Source: Hafnia alvei
Lineage (GTDB): Bacteria > Pseudomonadota > Gammaproteobacteria > Enterobacterales > Enterobacteriaceae
NCBI RefSeq assembly: GCF_964063325.1
Contig: NZ_OZ061315.1
Location: forward strand, 4,526,001-4,590,000
Direction: 5' to 3'
DNA length: 64,000 nucleotides
Each line of letters starts with the position of its first letter. Position 1 is the stretch's first letter. Positions 52,071 to 61,106 of the stretch are shown piece by piece. The position numbers and the translations under genes were made by a program. Under the pieces are notes generated by a model. It was given only the letters and a program-made list of their open reading frames with translations, was not told the DNA's origin and did not search any database.

Positions 52071-55000
52071 ATGCAGGTCAGCAGAAGACAGTTCTTTAAG
52101 ATCTGCGCTGGCGGTATGGCAGGCACCACGGCGGCGGCGCTGGGCTTTGCTCCAGCGGTAGCGCTCGCGGAAACTCGGCAGTACAAACTGTTGCGAGCAC
52201 GCGAAACCCGTAATACCTGTACATACTGTTCTGTCGGCTGTGGGTTGTTGATGTACAGCCTCGGCGACGGCGCAAAAAACGCAAAAGAAAGCATTTTCCA
52301 CATTGAAGGGGATCCGGATCATCCGGTAAACCGTGGCGCTCTGTGCCCGAAAGGCGCAGGTCTGGTGGATTTCATCCACAGTGAATCTCGTCTGAAATAC
52401 CCTGAATACCGTGCTCCCGGCTCTGACAAATGGCAACGCCTCACTTGGGACGATGCTTTTGAGCGCATCGCCAAGCTGATGAAAGCCGACCGTGACGCCA
52501 ATTTTATCCCGACCAACGATCAGGGAACCACGGTTAACCGCTGGCTCTCAACCGGTATGCTCTGCGCCTCTGCATCGAGCAACGAAACTGGTTTATTAAC
52601 CCAAAAATTTAGTCGCGCCCTCGGCATGCTTGCCGTGGATAACCAAGCGCGCGTCTGACACGGACCAACGGTAGCAAGTCTTGCTCCAACATTTGGTCGC
52701 GGTGCGATGACAAACCATTGGGTTGATATTAAAAACGCCAACCTGATCGTCGTTATGGGTGGCAACGCCGCCGAAGCGCATCCCGTAGGGTTCCGCTGGG
52801 CGATGGAAGCCAAGATCCATAACAAAGCCAAGCTGATCGTTATCGATCCACGCTTTACCCGAACTGCCTCGGTGGCAGACTTTTACACGCCGATCCGCTC
52901 CGGTACCGACATTGCCTTCCTGTCGGGCGTATTGCTGTATCTGATAACCAATAACAAAATTAACGCTGAATACGTTAAGAACTACACCAACGCCAGCCTG
53001 TTGGTGCGCGAAGACTATGCTTTCGACGACGGTTTATTCAGTGGCTATAACGAAGAAAAACGTACCTACGACAAAACCACCTGGAACTATCAGCTCGACG
53101 AAAACGGCTTCGCCAAACGCGATGACACACTGCAAGATCCCCGCTGTGTGTGGAATATGCTGCGTGAACACGTCAGCCGCTATACGCCAGAAGTGGTGGA
53201 AAACGTCTGCGGCACGCCAAAAGCCGATTTCCTCACCGTTTGCGAATATATCGCTGAAACCAGCGCCGCTGATAAAACAGCCTCGTTCCTATACGCCTTG
53301 GGCTGGACCCAGCACTCCGTTGGTGCGCAAAACATTCGCACCATGGCAATGATTCAGCTGCTGTTGGGCAACATGGGCATGGCCGGCGGTGGCGTTAACG
53401 CCCTGCGCGGTCACTCCAATATCCAAGGCCTAACCGACTTAGGATTGCTGTCCACCAGCCTGCCGGGCTATCTCAATTTGCCATCAGAAAAACAGGCCGA
53501 TCTGCAAACCTATCTCGCAGCGACAACGCCAAAACCAACGTTACCGGGTCAGGTGAACTACTGGGGCAATACGCCTAAGTTCTTCGTTAGCCTGATGAAA
53601 TCTTTCTACGGTGATAAAGCGCAGAAAGAAAACAACTGGGGCTTTGATTGGCTGCCGAAGTGGGACAAAGGCTACGACGTTCTGCAGTATTTCGAGATGA
53701 TGTCGCAGGGCAAAGTGAATGGCTATCTATGCCAAGGCTTTAACCCCGTGGCCTCGTTCCCGAACAAAAACAAAGTGGTGAAATCACTCTCCAAGCTAAA
53801 ATTCTTGGTAACGATTGATCCTCTGAATACGGAAACCTCGACGTTCTGGCAAAACCATGACGAATTCAACGACGTTGATCCGTCACAGATCCAGACCGAA
53901 GTCTTCCGCTTGCCTTCAACCTGCTTCGCCGAAGAAAACGGTTCGATCGTGAACTCTGGCCGCTGGCTGCAATGGCACTGGAAAGGAGCTGACGCCCCGG
54001 GTGAAGCGTTAAATGACGGTGAAATTTTGGCCGGTATTTTCCTTCGTCTGCGTGAAATGTATGCCAAAGACGGCGGCGCCGTGCCTGAGCAAGTGCTTAA
54101 CATGACGTGGGATTACCTCACGCCAGAAAATCCTGCGCCGGAAGAAGTGGCAAGGGAGAGCAACGGTAAAGCGCTGGCTGATTTGGTTGACCCAGCCACC
54201 GGTGCCGTTCTGGTGAAAAAAGGTCAACAGCTTAGTTCCTTTGCTCAGCTGCGTGACGACGGCACCACCTCAAGCGGCTGCTGGATCTTCGCCGGAAGCT
54301 GGACGCCAGAAGGTAACCAGATGGCGCGCCGTGACAATAGCGATCCGTCCGGTTTAGGCAATACTTTAGGTTGGGCATGGGCATGGCCGCTGAACCGCCG
54401 CATTCTGTATAACCGCGCTTCAGCCGATCCGTCGGGTAAACCGTGGGATCCAAAACGTCAGTTGCTGGAGTGGGACGGCGCAAAATGGTCAGGCATTGAT
54501 ATTCCTGACTACAGCACCGCCGCGCCAAACAGCGGCGTCGGCCCGTTCATCATGCAGCCGGAAGGCATGGGACGCCTGTTTGCGATTGATAAAATGGCTG
54601 AGGGCCCGTTCCCTGAACACTACGAACCGTTTGAAACGCCGCTGGGAACCAACCCACTGCATCCAAACGTGGTGTCTAACCCTGCTGCTCGCGTGTTTAA
54701 AGACGATCTGGCTGCCATGGGCAAAGCCGATAAGTTCCCCTACGTGGGTACCACTTATCGCCTGACCGAGCATTTCCACTACTGGACTAAACATGCCCTG
54801 CTGAACGCCATTCTTCAGCCTGAGCAGTTTGTCGAAATCGGTGAAACGCTGGCAGAGAAAAAAGGCATCAAGCATGGCGATACCGTGAAAGTCAGCTCCA
54901 ACCGTGGCTACATCAAAGCCAAAGCGGTGGTGACCAAACGTATCCGCACGCTGAAGGTGGATGGCAAAGATATCGATACCATCGGTATTCCAATCCACTG

Positions 55001-55121
55001 GGGCTACCAAGGCGTGGCGAAGAAAGGCTTTATCGCCAACACCCTGACACCGTTTGTCGGTGATGCCAACACGCAAACGCCAGAGTTCAAGGCGTTCCTG
55101 GTCAATGTGGAAAAGGTGTAA
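52071..55121 (+). CDS. fdoG: Formate dehydrogenase-O, major subunit (selenoprotein)
   Basis: The catalytic subunit oxidises formate in the periplasm using a molybdopterin cofactor, selenocysteine and a 4Fe-4S cluster. An in-frame TGA (52656-52658) is codon 196, the selenocysteine position of E. coli FdoG, within NQARV-U-HGPTVASLAPTFG. Read through, the protein is 1016 residues, identical to E. coli. A Tat signal (SRRQFFK) and cluster cysteines (CTYCSVGCG) are at the N terminus. A bSECIS hairpin follows the TGA. AGGAGATCACC precedes the ATG. It heads fdoGHI-fdhE. Confidence 0.98.
52663..52698 (+). promoter_or_regulatory. bSECIS element in fdoG mRNA
   Basis: Directly after the UGA, GACCAA (52663-52668) pairs with TTGGTC (52693-52698). 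Inside, GG-T-AGCA and TGCT-CC pair around an AGTCT loop (52670-52687), leaving one unpaired U in the 5' arm. A bulged U and a GU-containing loop are the features SelB recognises in E. coli formate dehydrogenase mRNAs. Confidence 0.9.
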
Positions 55122-55133
55122 CGGAGACGCATT

Positions 55134-56072
55134 ATGGCTTATCAATCTCAGGACATAATCCGGCGCTCTGCCACCAATTCCCTGACGCCGCCTCCCGAGG
55201 CGCGTAACCATCAGGAAGAAGTGGCAAAGCTGATCGATGTGACCACCTGTATAGGCTGCAAAGCCTGTCAGGTGGGCTGTTCCGAATGGAACGACATCCG
55301 TGATGAAGTCGGTCATAACGTCGGGGTGTACGATAACCCCGCCGATTTAACCGCTAAATCTTGGACGGTGATGCGTTTTTCCGAAGTTGAGGAAAACGGC
55401 AAGCTGGAATGGCTTATCCGCAAAGATGGCTGCATGCACTGCGCCGATCCGGGCTGCCTAAAAGCCTGCCCATCGGAAGGCGCAATCATTCAGTATGCTA
55501 ACGGCATTGTTGATTTCCAGTCAGAGCACTGCATCGGCTGTGGTTACTGCATCGCGGGCTGCCCGTTTGATGTACCGCGCATGAACAAAGAAGATAACCG
55601 GGTGTACAAATGCACCCTGTGCGTCGACCGCGTTACCGTGGGACAAGAGCCCGCCTGCGTGAAAACCTGCCCAACCGGCGCCATTCATTTTGGCACCAAG
55701 GAAGCGATGAAGAACCTTGCCGCCGAGCGCGTTGCCGAGCTGCAAACCCGCGGCTTTGCCAATGCAGGACTGTACGACCCTGCTGGCGTCGGCGGTACTC
55801 ACGTGATGTACGTACTGCACCACGCCGACAAGCCAGAGCTTTACCACGGCCTGCCGAAAGATCCAACCATCAGCCCAACCGTGCAGTTTTGGAAAGGCGT
55901 TTGGAAACCGCTGGCCGCCATTGGCTTTGCTGCCACCTTTGCCGCCAGTATCTTCCACTACGTTGGCGTTGGCCCTAACCGCGTTCACGACGAGGAAGAA
56001 GACGAGGTGGATGGCAAAGTCGACGATATCCCGCCAGATACCGAACCGCACGATAAGGAGGAGCGCAAATGA
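55134..56072 (+). CDS. fdoH: Formate dehydrogenase-O, iron-sulfur subunit
   Basis: The electron-transfer subunit with four 4Fe-4S clusters. Cysteine sets are visible in TCIGCKACQVGCSEW, KDGCMHCADPGCLKACP, EHCIGCGYCIAGCPFD and KCTLCVDR/PACVKTCPTG. One C-terminal membrane helix (PLAAIGFAATFAASIFHYVG) anchors it. At 312 residues it is about 12 longer than E. coli FdoH, owing to an acidic tail. It starts 12 bases after fdoG and overlaps fdoI by four. Confidence 0.97.
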   Translation: MAYQSQDIIRRSATNSLTPPPEARNHQEEVAKLIDVTTCIGCKACQVGCSEWNDIRDEVGHNVGVYDNPADLTAKSWTVMRFSEVEENGKLEWLIRKDGCMHCADPGCLKACPSEGAIIQYANGIVDFQSEHCIGCGYCIAGCPFDVPRMNKEDNRVYKCTLCVDRVTVGQEPACVKTCPTGAIHFGTKEAMKNLAAERVAELQTRGFANAGLYDPAGVGGTHVMYVLHHADKPELYHGLPKDPTISPTVQFWKGVWKPLAAIGFAATFAASIFHYVGVGPNRVHDEEEDEVDGKVDDIPPDTEPHDKEERK

Positions 56073-56701
56073 AGAAGGAAAAGCCGATTCAGCGCTACTC
56101 AGCGCCAGAGCGGATTAACCACTGGGTGGTGGCGTTCTGCTTTATTGTGGTGTCCATCAGCGGCTTGGGGTTCTTTTTCCCCTCGTTTAACTGGCTGATG
56201 AATGTCTTTGGCACGCCGCAGCTCGCACGCATCCTGCACCCCTTCTTTGGCGTGGTGATGTTCGCTTCGTTCCTGATCATGTTCTTCCGCTATTGGAAAC
56301 ATAACCTGATCAACCGCGAAGACATCACATGGGCAAAAAACATTCATAAGATCGCGATGAATGAAGAAGTGGGTGATACCGGTCGCTATAACTTTGGACA
56401 GAAGTGTGTGTTCTGGGCCGCCATCGGCAGCCTGCTCCTTCTTTTGGCCAGCGGCATCGTGATTTGGCGCCCTTATTTCGCCGATGCGTTCTCCATTCCA
56501 GTGATCCGTTTGGCGCTGATGGTGCATTCATTCGCCGCAGTACTGCTGATTATTGTTATCATGGTACATATCTATGCGGCACTGTGGGTGAAAGGTACGA
56601 TCACCGCGATGGTCGAAGGCTGGGTACCTGCTGCATGGGCCAAAAAACATCATCCGCGCTGGTATCGAGAAGTGAAAGCCAAAGAACAAGAGCGGAAGTA
56701 A
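56069..56701 (+). CDS. fdoI: Formate dehydrogenase-O, cytochrome b556 subunit
   Basis: The membrane subunit passes electrons to menaquinone/ubiquinone through two haems b. The 210-residue protein (E. coli 211) has four helices with histidines in INHWVVAFCFIVVSISGLG, LHPFFGVVMFASFLIMFFRY and ALMVHSFAAVLLIIVIMVHI, the expected haem ligands. Overlap with fdoH implies coupled translation. Confidence 0.97.
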   Translation: MKKEKPIQRYSAPERINHWVVAFCFIVVSISGLGFFFPSFNWLMNVFGTPQLARILHPFFGVVMFASFLIMFFRYWKHNLINREDITWAKNIHKIAMNEEVGDTGRYNFGQKCVFWAAIGSLLLLLASGIVIWRPYFADAFSIPVIRLALMVHSFAAVLLIIVIMVHIYAALWVKGTITAMVEGWVPAAWAKKHHPRWYREVKAKEQERK

Positions 56702-56741
56702 CCTTATCTCCTCTATACGCCAGCGTCGTTTTGAGCAGGCA

Positions 56742-56774
56742 TCTCCCCCTGATAAGGGGGAGAGCGAGAGGAGG
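56742..56774. repeat. Short G+C-rich hairpin related to the REP-like repeats
   Basis: TCTCCCCCTGATAAGGGGGAGA is a near-perfect hairpin, followed by GCGAGAGGAGG. It resembles the first half of the REP-like elements near glgP and ugpQ, but the second hairpin is missing. It lies in the 94-base gap between fdoI and fdhE. Confidence 0.55.
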
Positions 56775-56795
56775 TCTTAACACTGGATCAATTTC

Positions 56796-57725
56796 ATGAG
56801 CATTAAAATCGTCCCGAAAGAACAGCTAGGTGCAGAACGCGAAAAATCAGGTGGTTTAGACAATATTCCTCCCGTGCTTTTTGCTAACCTTAAGAGCCTC
56901 TATTCCCGCCGCGCGGAACGTCTGCGTCAACTTGCGGAAAATAATCCTCTGGGCGACTACCTGAATTTTGCAGCGGCGATTGCTGATGCTCAGCAAAAAG
57001 CATTGCACGACAATCCATTAACCATCGATTTAACCCAAACGCTAACCAACGCTGCCGCCATGGGCAAACCGCCTCTGGACACGAGTATTTTCCCACGCAC
57101 TCATCACTGGCATACCCTGTTGCAGGCGCTGATTGCCGAACTGATGCCCGATGCACCAGAGCATGTTCAGCCGGTGCTGGAGAACCTCTCTAAAACATCT
57201 GACTCCGAGCTGGAAATCATGGCGAAGGATCTGTTTGCGGGTAACTACGGCGTCGTCGGCAGCGATAAAGCCCCGTTCATCTGGGCCGCGCTGTCTTTAT
57301 ATTGGGCGCAAATGGCAACCCAAATTCCAGGCAAAGCCAAAGCTGAATATGGTGAACATCGCCAATTCTGTCCCGTATGCGGCAGCATGCCAGTAGCCAG
57401 CGTCATTCACATGGGCACCACCAACGGCTTACGCTATCTGCACTGCAACCTGTGCGAAAGCGAATGGCACGTGGTACGCGTGAAATGCACCAACTGCGAA
57501 CAAACGCGCGACCTGAATTACTGGTCACTCGACAGCGAAAATGCCGCCGTTAAAGCAGAAAGCTGTGGGGATTGCGGAACTTACCTGAAAATGGTTTATC
57601 AGGAAAAAGATCCGAAAGTTGAGCCTGTGGCCGACGACTTAGCAACGCTAGTGCTCGATGCAAAAATGGAAGAAGAAGGCTTCGGGCGCAGCAGCATCAA
57701 CCCGTTCCTGTTCCCAGGGGAATAA
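56796..57725 (+). CDS. fdhE: Formate dehydrogenase accessory protein FdhE
   Basis: A cytoplasmic rubredoxin-like iron protein needed for maturation of respiratory formate dehydrogenases. The 309-residue product (same as E. coli) has four CxxC motifs in the C-terminal half: CPVCGSMP, CNLCESEW, CTNCEQTR and CGDCGTYL. It is the last gene of the fdo cluster and is followed by a strong bidirectional terminator. Confidence 0.97.
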   Translation: MSIKIVPKEQLGAEREKSGGLDNIPPVLFANLKSLYSRRAERLRQLAENNPLGDYLNFAAAIADAQQKALHDNPLTIDLTQTLTNAAAMGKPPLDTSIFPRTHHWHTLLQALIAELMPDAPEHVQPVLENLSKTSDSELEIMAKDLFAGNYGVVGSDKAPFIWAALSLYWAQMATQIPGKAKAEYGEHRQFCPVCGSMPVASVIHMGTTNGLRYLHCNLCESEWHVVRVKCTNCEQTRDLNYWSLDSENAAVKAESCGDCGTYLKMVYQEKDPKVEPVADDLATLVLDAKMEEEGFGRSSINPFLFPGE

Positions 57726-57750
57726 ACCCCACCCGTTCTATTTCTTCATA

Positions 57751-57781
57751 AAAAAACCCGCCGATCTATGGCGGGTTTTTT
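57751..57781. terminator. Bidirectional terminator, fdhE / yigL
   Basis: AAAAAACCCGCC-GATCTAT-GGCGGGTTTTTT gives a 12-base arm pair with A and T tracts, placed between convergent genes. It should terminate both transcripts. Confidence 0.93.
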
Positions 57782-57822
57782 GTTGCAGGGGGAGCACTAT
57801 TGATACTTCCCCAAGTTAAAAA

Positions 57823-58626
57823 TCAGCTCTCTAAATACATCTTCCGCAGATAATGCGGTACCGCATCGTCAACGTTGCTGCCGATCACTTCCAGATTTGG
57901 CAACGCGTCTTTCAGGCGCTGATGGGAGTCGCGCATGATGCAGCCTTTGCCCGCCATCGACAGCATTTCCATGTCGTTCATGCCGTCGCCAAATGCGATG
58001 CAGTCTTTAAGCGTATAGCCCAAGAGTTTCGCTACATATTCCAGCGCGTGGCCTTTTGATACGCCACCCGCCATCACTTCCAAACAGGTTGGCAGTGAGA
58101 AACTGACGTTTACACGGTCGCCCCAGCGCGCATTGATAGCTTCTTCCAACGGCAGCAGTTTTTCATGAGTGTCGCTGGTGAAGTAGACTTTACAGATGCC
58201 ATCGGTGGGTAAAAATGCCGGCTCAAACAGCTGATAGTGGAAAACAGACTCTTGGAAAAACTCTTTCTGATCGGGGCTCTCACGGTTCATGAACCAGTCA
58301 TCATTACGATAGACGTTGGTGAGAATATCTGGATCGTTATGCACGATGCTATAAAGATCGCGGGCAATATCTTCATCCACGTTATGGCTGAAAATCAGCT
58401 CACCCGCGGTGTTATGTACGCGCGCACCGTTTGACGTGATCATGAAAGCACTGATGCCTAAACTGTCTCTAACCTGTGCAATATCAATATGATGACGACC
58501 CGTGGCAAACACAAAATTTACCCCTAGCTGGGTCAGCTGTTGCAAAGTTTCACGGGCAAACGGAGTTAATGTATGAGCAGGTGACAGCAGAGTGCCGTCC
58601 ATATCAGAAGCAACAATGTGATACAT
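57823..58626 (-). CDS. yigL: HAD-family phosphatase YigL
   Basis: YigL is a Cof-type HAD phosphatase acting on pyridoxal phosphate and sugar phosphates; in E. coli it helps relieve phosphosugar stress. The ATG for MYHIVASDMDGTLLS is used (267 residues, E. coli 266) because the catalytic DMDGT nucleophile motif must lie at the N terminus; 28 open codons upstream overlap pldB. Other HAD motifs: VFATGRHH, KGHALEYVAKLLG and AFGDGMNDMEMLS. It follows pldB by 16 bases. Confidence 0.96.
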   Translation of the reverse strand: MYHIVASDMDGTLLSPAHTLTPFARETLQQLTQLGVNFVFATGRHHIDIAQVRDSLGISAFMITSNGARVHNTAGELIFSHNVDEDIARDLYSIVHNDPDILTNVYRNDDWFMNRESPDQKEFFQESVFHYQLFEPAFLPTDGICKVYFTSDTHEKLLPLEEAINARWGDRVNVSFSLPTCLEVMAGGVSKGHALEYVAKLLGYTLKDCIAFGDGMNDMEMLSMAGKGCIMRDSHQRLKDALPNLEVIGSNVDDAVPHYLRKMYLES

Positions 58627-58642
58627 AAAGTTTGTTCTAACC

Positions 58643-59668
58643 TCAGCTGGGGTTGGCGGCAGTTTCTGCCGACGAATCGGAGTGAAGAGCGTAAAAATGC
58701 AAAATGGCATTTAACGCCTCAGTGCGCATTGCGTCCCGCTCAAACAGGATCTCGTGGCGTGCGCCCTTAATAATATGGGGAGCTCCACCGTAAGGTGGAT
58801 TCCCCGCTTTCGTGAGTGACTGACAAAAAGCAAAATGCGATGCGTTGGCAACGACCCGATCATCACCCGCTTGTAATAACAGCAGCGGCGCGGTGATGTT
58901 TTCAGCGCTGGCGATGGCACGCTCTCCCGCCTGAATACTTTCGCGCACCCAGTGGTAAGTCGGCCCGCCGACCTGTAATTCAGGGTAATCAGCGTAATAG
59001 CGTAAAAAACGGCGATAGCGAACCCGACTATGGGTGAGTTCATTAACAATGAAAGGCAATGGACGCCAATGGCCGGTGCCTAATGCGTAATTATCCCGCA
59101 TTTTCGGATAGCGTTCTGCCCAGTCCGCAATTCGCTTGGCAACCCATAACGGCATGGGCAATTTTATCCCCGTCATGGGGGCACACAGCGCGGCGGCGGT
59201 AACACCCTGCGGCTTGCGAGCCAAAAATAGTGCGAGAATCGCGCCGCCCATGGAGTGGGCCAACGCAAAACGCTGTTTGTAGGGTTTAGATAAAATTTCT
59301 TGCTGCCACAGAATATCTAAGTCATCGACATAATCATCGAAACGGACAACGTGTCCACGGTGATGATCTTCCAGCATTCGCCCTGATTTTCCCTGCCCGC
59401 GATGATCAATAATCACTACGTCATAGCCGCTGTGAAACAGATCGTAGGCGAGTTCAGGATATTTCATGTAGCTTTCGATGCGCCCTGGCGAAACCAGTAC
59501 CACGCGGGAATGCTGTTTTGACGTAAAACGGACAAACCGAATCGAGACATCGTCCACGCCCATAAAAACGTCTTCCTGACGTTGTTGCCAGAAATCGAGT
59601 AATGGACCTGTGGTAAATGCCGCGAATTCGTTCTCGCGCTGCAACCAGCTTTGGTTCAGAGGAGGCAT
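58643..59668 (-). CDS. pldB: Lysophospholipase L2
   Basis: PldB is an inner-membrane-associated alpha/beta hydrolase that cleaves lysophospholipids. The ATG for MPPLNQSWLQRENEFAAF gives 341 residues, matching the E. coli 340; a TTG 15 codons upstream is less likely. The nucleophile elbow LAHSMGGAIL, VVIIDHRGQGKSGR and the late histidine in IIKGARHEILFE form the catalytic set. The order pldB-yigL is as in E. coli. Confidence 0.95.
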   Translation of the reverse strand: MPPLNQSWLQRENEFAAFTTGPLLDFWQQRQEDVFMGVDDVSIRFVRFTSKQHSRVVLVSPGRIESYMKYPELAYDLFHSGYDVVIIDHRGQGKSGRMLEDHHRGHVVRFDDYVDDLDILWQQEILSKPYKQRFALAHSMGGAILALFLARKPQGVTAAALCAPMTGIKLPMPLWVAKRIADWAERYPKMRDNYALGTGHWRPLPFIVNELTHSRVRYRRFLRYYADYPELQVGGPTYHWVRESIQAGERAIASAENITAPLLLLQAGDDRVVANASHFAFCQSLTKAGNPPYGGAPHIIKGARHEILFERDAMRTEALNAILHFYALHSDSSAETAANPS

Positions 59669-59955
59669 AGGAGCCGTTATTGTCCTTTGGTAATTTTGTG
59701 AGCAATCGCACAAGAAATAGCTGTTTCGTATTGTGGCATAAAAGCGCTCATTCAGGGAGTGATAACCATATTGTCGACTGAACGCGAACCTAAAAGGTGA
59801 TTATTAGTTACGCACATGAATACATTCCCCCATATCGAATAAATTCACTTGCGCATCGTCACACATTTTGTAAGTTTGGTTAATGGGGCAAGCCCCCACC
59901 GCACAGACAGGCGGCTTCAATTTCTTAATATAAAAACTCCAAGGCAGGACTACAT

Positions 59956-61059
59956 ATGAAAAACGTTGGTTTTATCGGTTGGCGCGGGATGGTCGGCTCT
60001 GTACTCATGCAACGCATGATTGAAGAACGCGATTTTGACGCCATTCGCCCGGTTTTTTTCTCAACATCTCAGCATGGTGAACCTGCGCCAACCTTTACCG
60101 GTCAGCAAGGTACCTTGCAAGATGCGTATGATATCGACGCATTGAAGGCGTTGGACATTATCATCACCTGCCAGGGCGGCGATTACACCAACGAGATTTA
60201 CCCTAAGCTACGCGCTAGCGGCTGGCAAGGTTACTGGATTGATGCCGCCTCTTCGCTGCGCATGAACGAGGATTCGGTCATTATCCTCGATCCGGTTAAC
60301 CACGATGTGATTCATGATGCGCTCAACAAAGGTATTAAAACCTTCACGGGCGGTAACTGCACCGTGAGCCTGATGTTGATGTCTCTGGGCGGCCTATTTG
60401 CCAACAATCTGGTCGATTGGGTATCCGTGGCGACTTATCAGGCAGCCTCTGGCGGCGGTGCGCGCCATATGCGTGAACTGCTCAGCCAAATGGGCATGTT
60501 GCATAACAGCGTTGCCAAAGAGCTACAAAATCCGGCTTCCGCCATTTTAGACATCGAACGTAAAGTCACCGAATTAAGCCGCAGCGGCACGCTGCCAACC
60601 GATAATTTCGGCGTACCGCTAGCGGGTAGTCTGATCCCTTGGATCGACAAAGCGCTAGATAACGGTCAAAGCAAAGAAGAGTGGAAAGGTCAGGCTGAAA
60701 CCAACAAGATTTTGGCCACCAAAGAGATCATTCCCGTCGATGGTTTGTGCGTGCGCGTTGGCGCTCTGCGTTGCCATAGCCAAGCTTTCACAATCAAGCT
60801 CAAACAGGATGTCTCTCTGCCTGAAATCGAGCAAATGCTGGCCAGCCACAACGACTGGGTGAAAGTGGTTCCGAATGACCGCGAGCTTAGCATGCGAGAG
60901 TTAACGCCTGCCGCCGTCACCGGCACGCTGTCAACGCCGGTCGGTCGCTTACGTAAGCTGAACATGGGACCACAGTATCTTTCTGCATTCACCGTTGGCG
61001 ATCAGCTGCTGTGGGGCGCTGCGGAGCCTCTGCGTCGCATGCTGAAGTTTGTGTTGTAA
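59956..61059 (+). CDS. asd: Aspartate-semialdehyde dehydrogenase
   Basis: Asd makes aspartate semialdehyde for lysine, threonine, methionine and diaminopimelate. It has the E. coli length of 367 residues. The NADP-binding GFIGWRGMVGSVLMQRM is at the N terminus, the active-site cysteine in TGGNCTVSLMLMSLGG and the substrate histidine region in VGALRCHSQAFTIKL. It is separated from the glg genes here, whereas E. coli has asd-glgB-glgX-glgC adjacent. Confidence 0.98.
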   Translation: MKNVGFIGWRGMVGSVLMQRMIEERDFDAIRPVFFSTSQHGEPAPTFTGQQGTLQDAYDIDALKALDIIITCQGGDYTNEIYPKLRASGWQGYWIDAASSLRMNEDSVIILDPVNHDVIHDALNKGIKTFTGGNCTVSLMLMSLGGLFANNLVDWVSVATYQAASGGGARHMRELLSQMGMLHNSVAKELQNPASAILDIERKVTELSRSGTLPTDNFGVPLAGSLIPWIDKALDNGQSKEEWKGQAETNKILATKEIIPVDGLCVRVGALRCHSQAFTIKLKQDVSLPEIEQMLASHNDWVKVVPNDRELSMRELTPAAVTGTLSTPVGRLRKLNMGPQYLSAFTVGDQLLWGAAEPLRRMLKFVL

Positions 61060-61066
61060 ATTATTA

Positions 61067-61090
61067 GCCCTCTCCTTCGCTGGAGAGGGC
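61067..61090. terminator. Hairpin between convergent asd and btsS
   Basis: GCCCTCTCC-TTCGCT-GGAGAGGGC is a nine-base G+C-rich stem in the 47-base space between two stop codons. It lacks a clear U tract, so it may be Rho-independent only weakly, or a REP-like hairpin. Confidence 0.55.
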
Positions 61091-61106
61091 TCTCATTCAG
61101 TCACTA

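Noticed and set aside
52656..52658. TGA in fdoG as a nonsense mutation or frameshift
   Set aside because: It sits at the known selenocysteine codon 196, reading frame and full length continue, and a bSECIS hairpin follows.
54489..55316. Long minus-strand open frame across the fdoG/fdoH junction
   Set aside because: Antisense shadow of two certain genes; no family resemblance.
55521..56051. Minus-strand 176-residue open frame inside fdoH
   Set aside because: Antisense to the cysteine-rich coding frame, no independent support.
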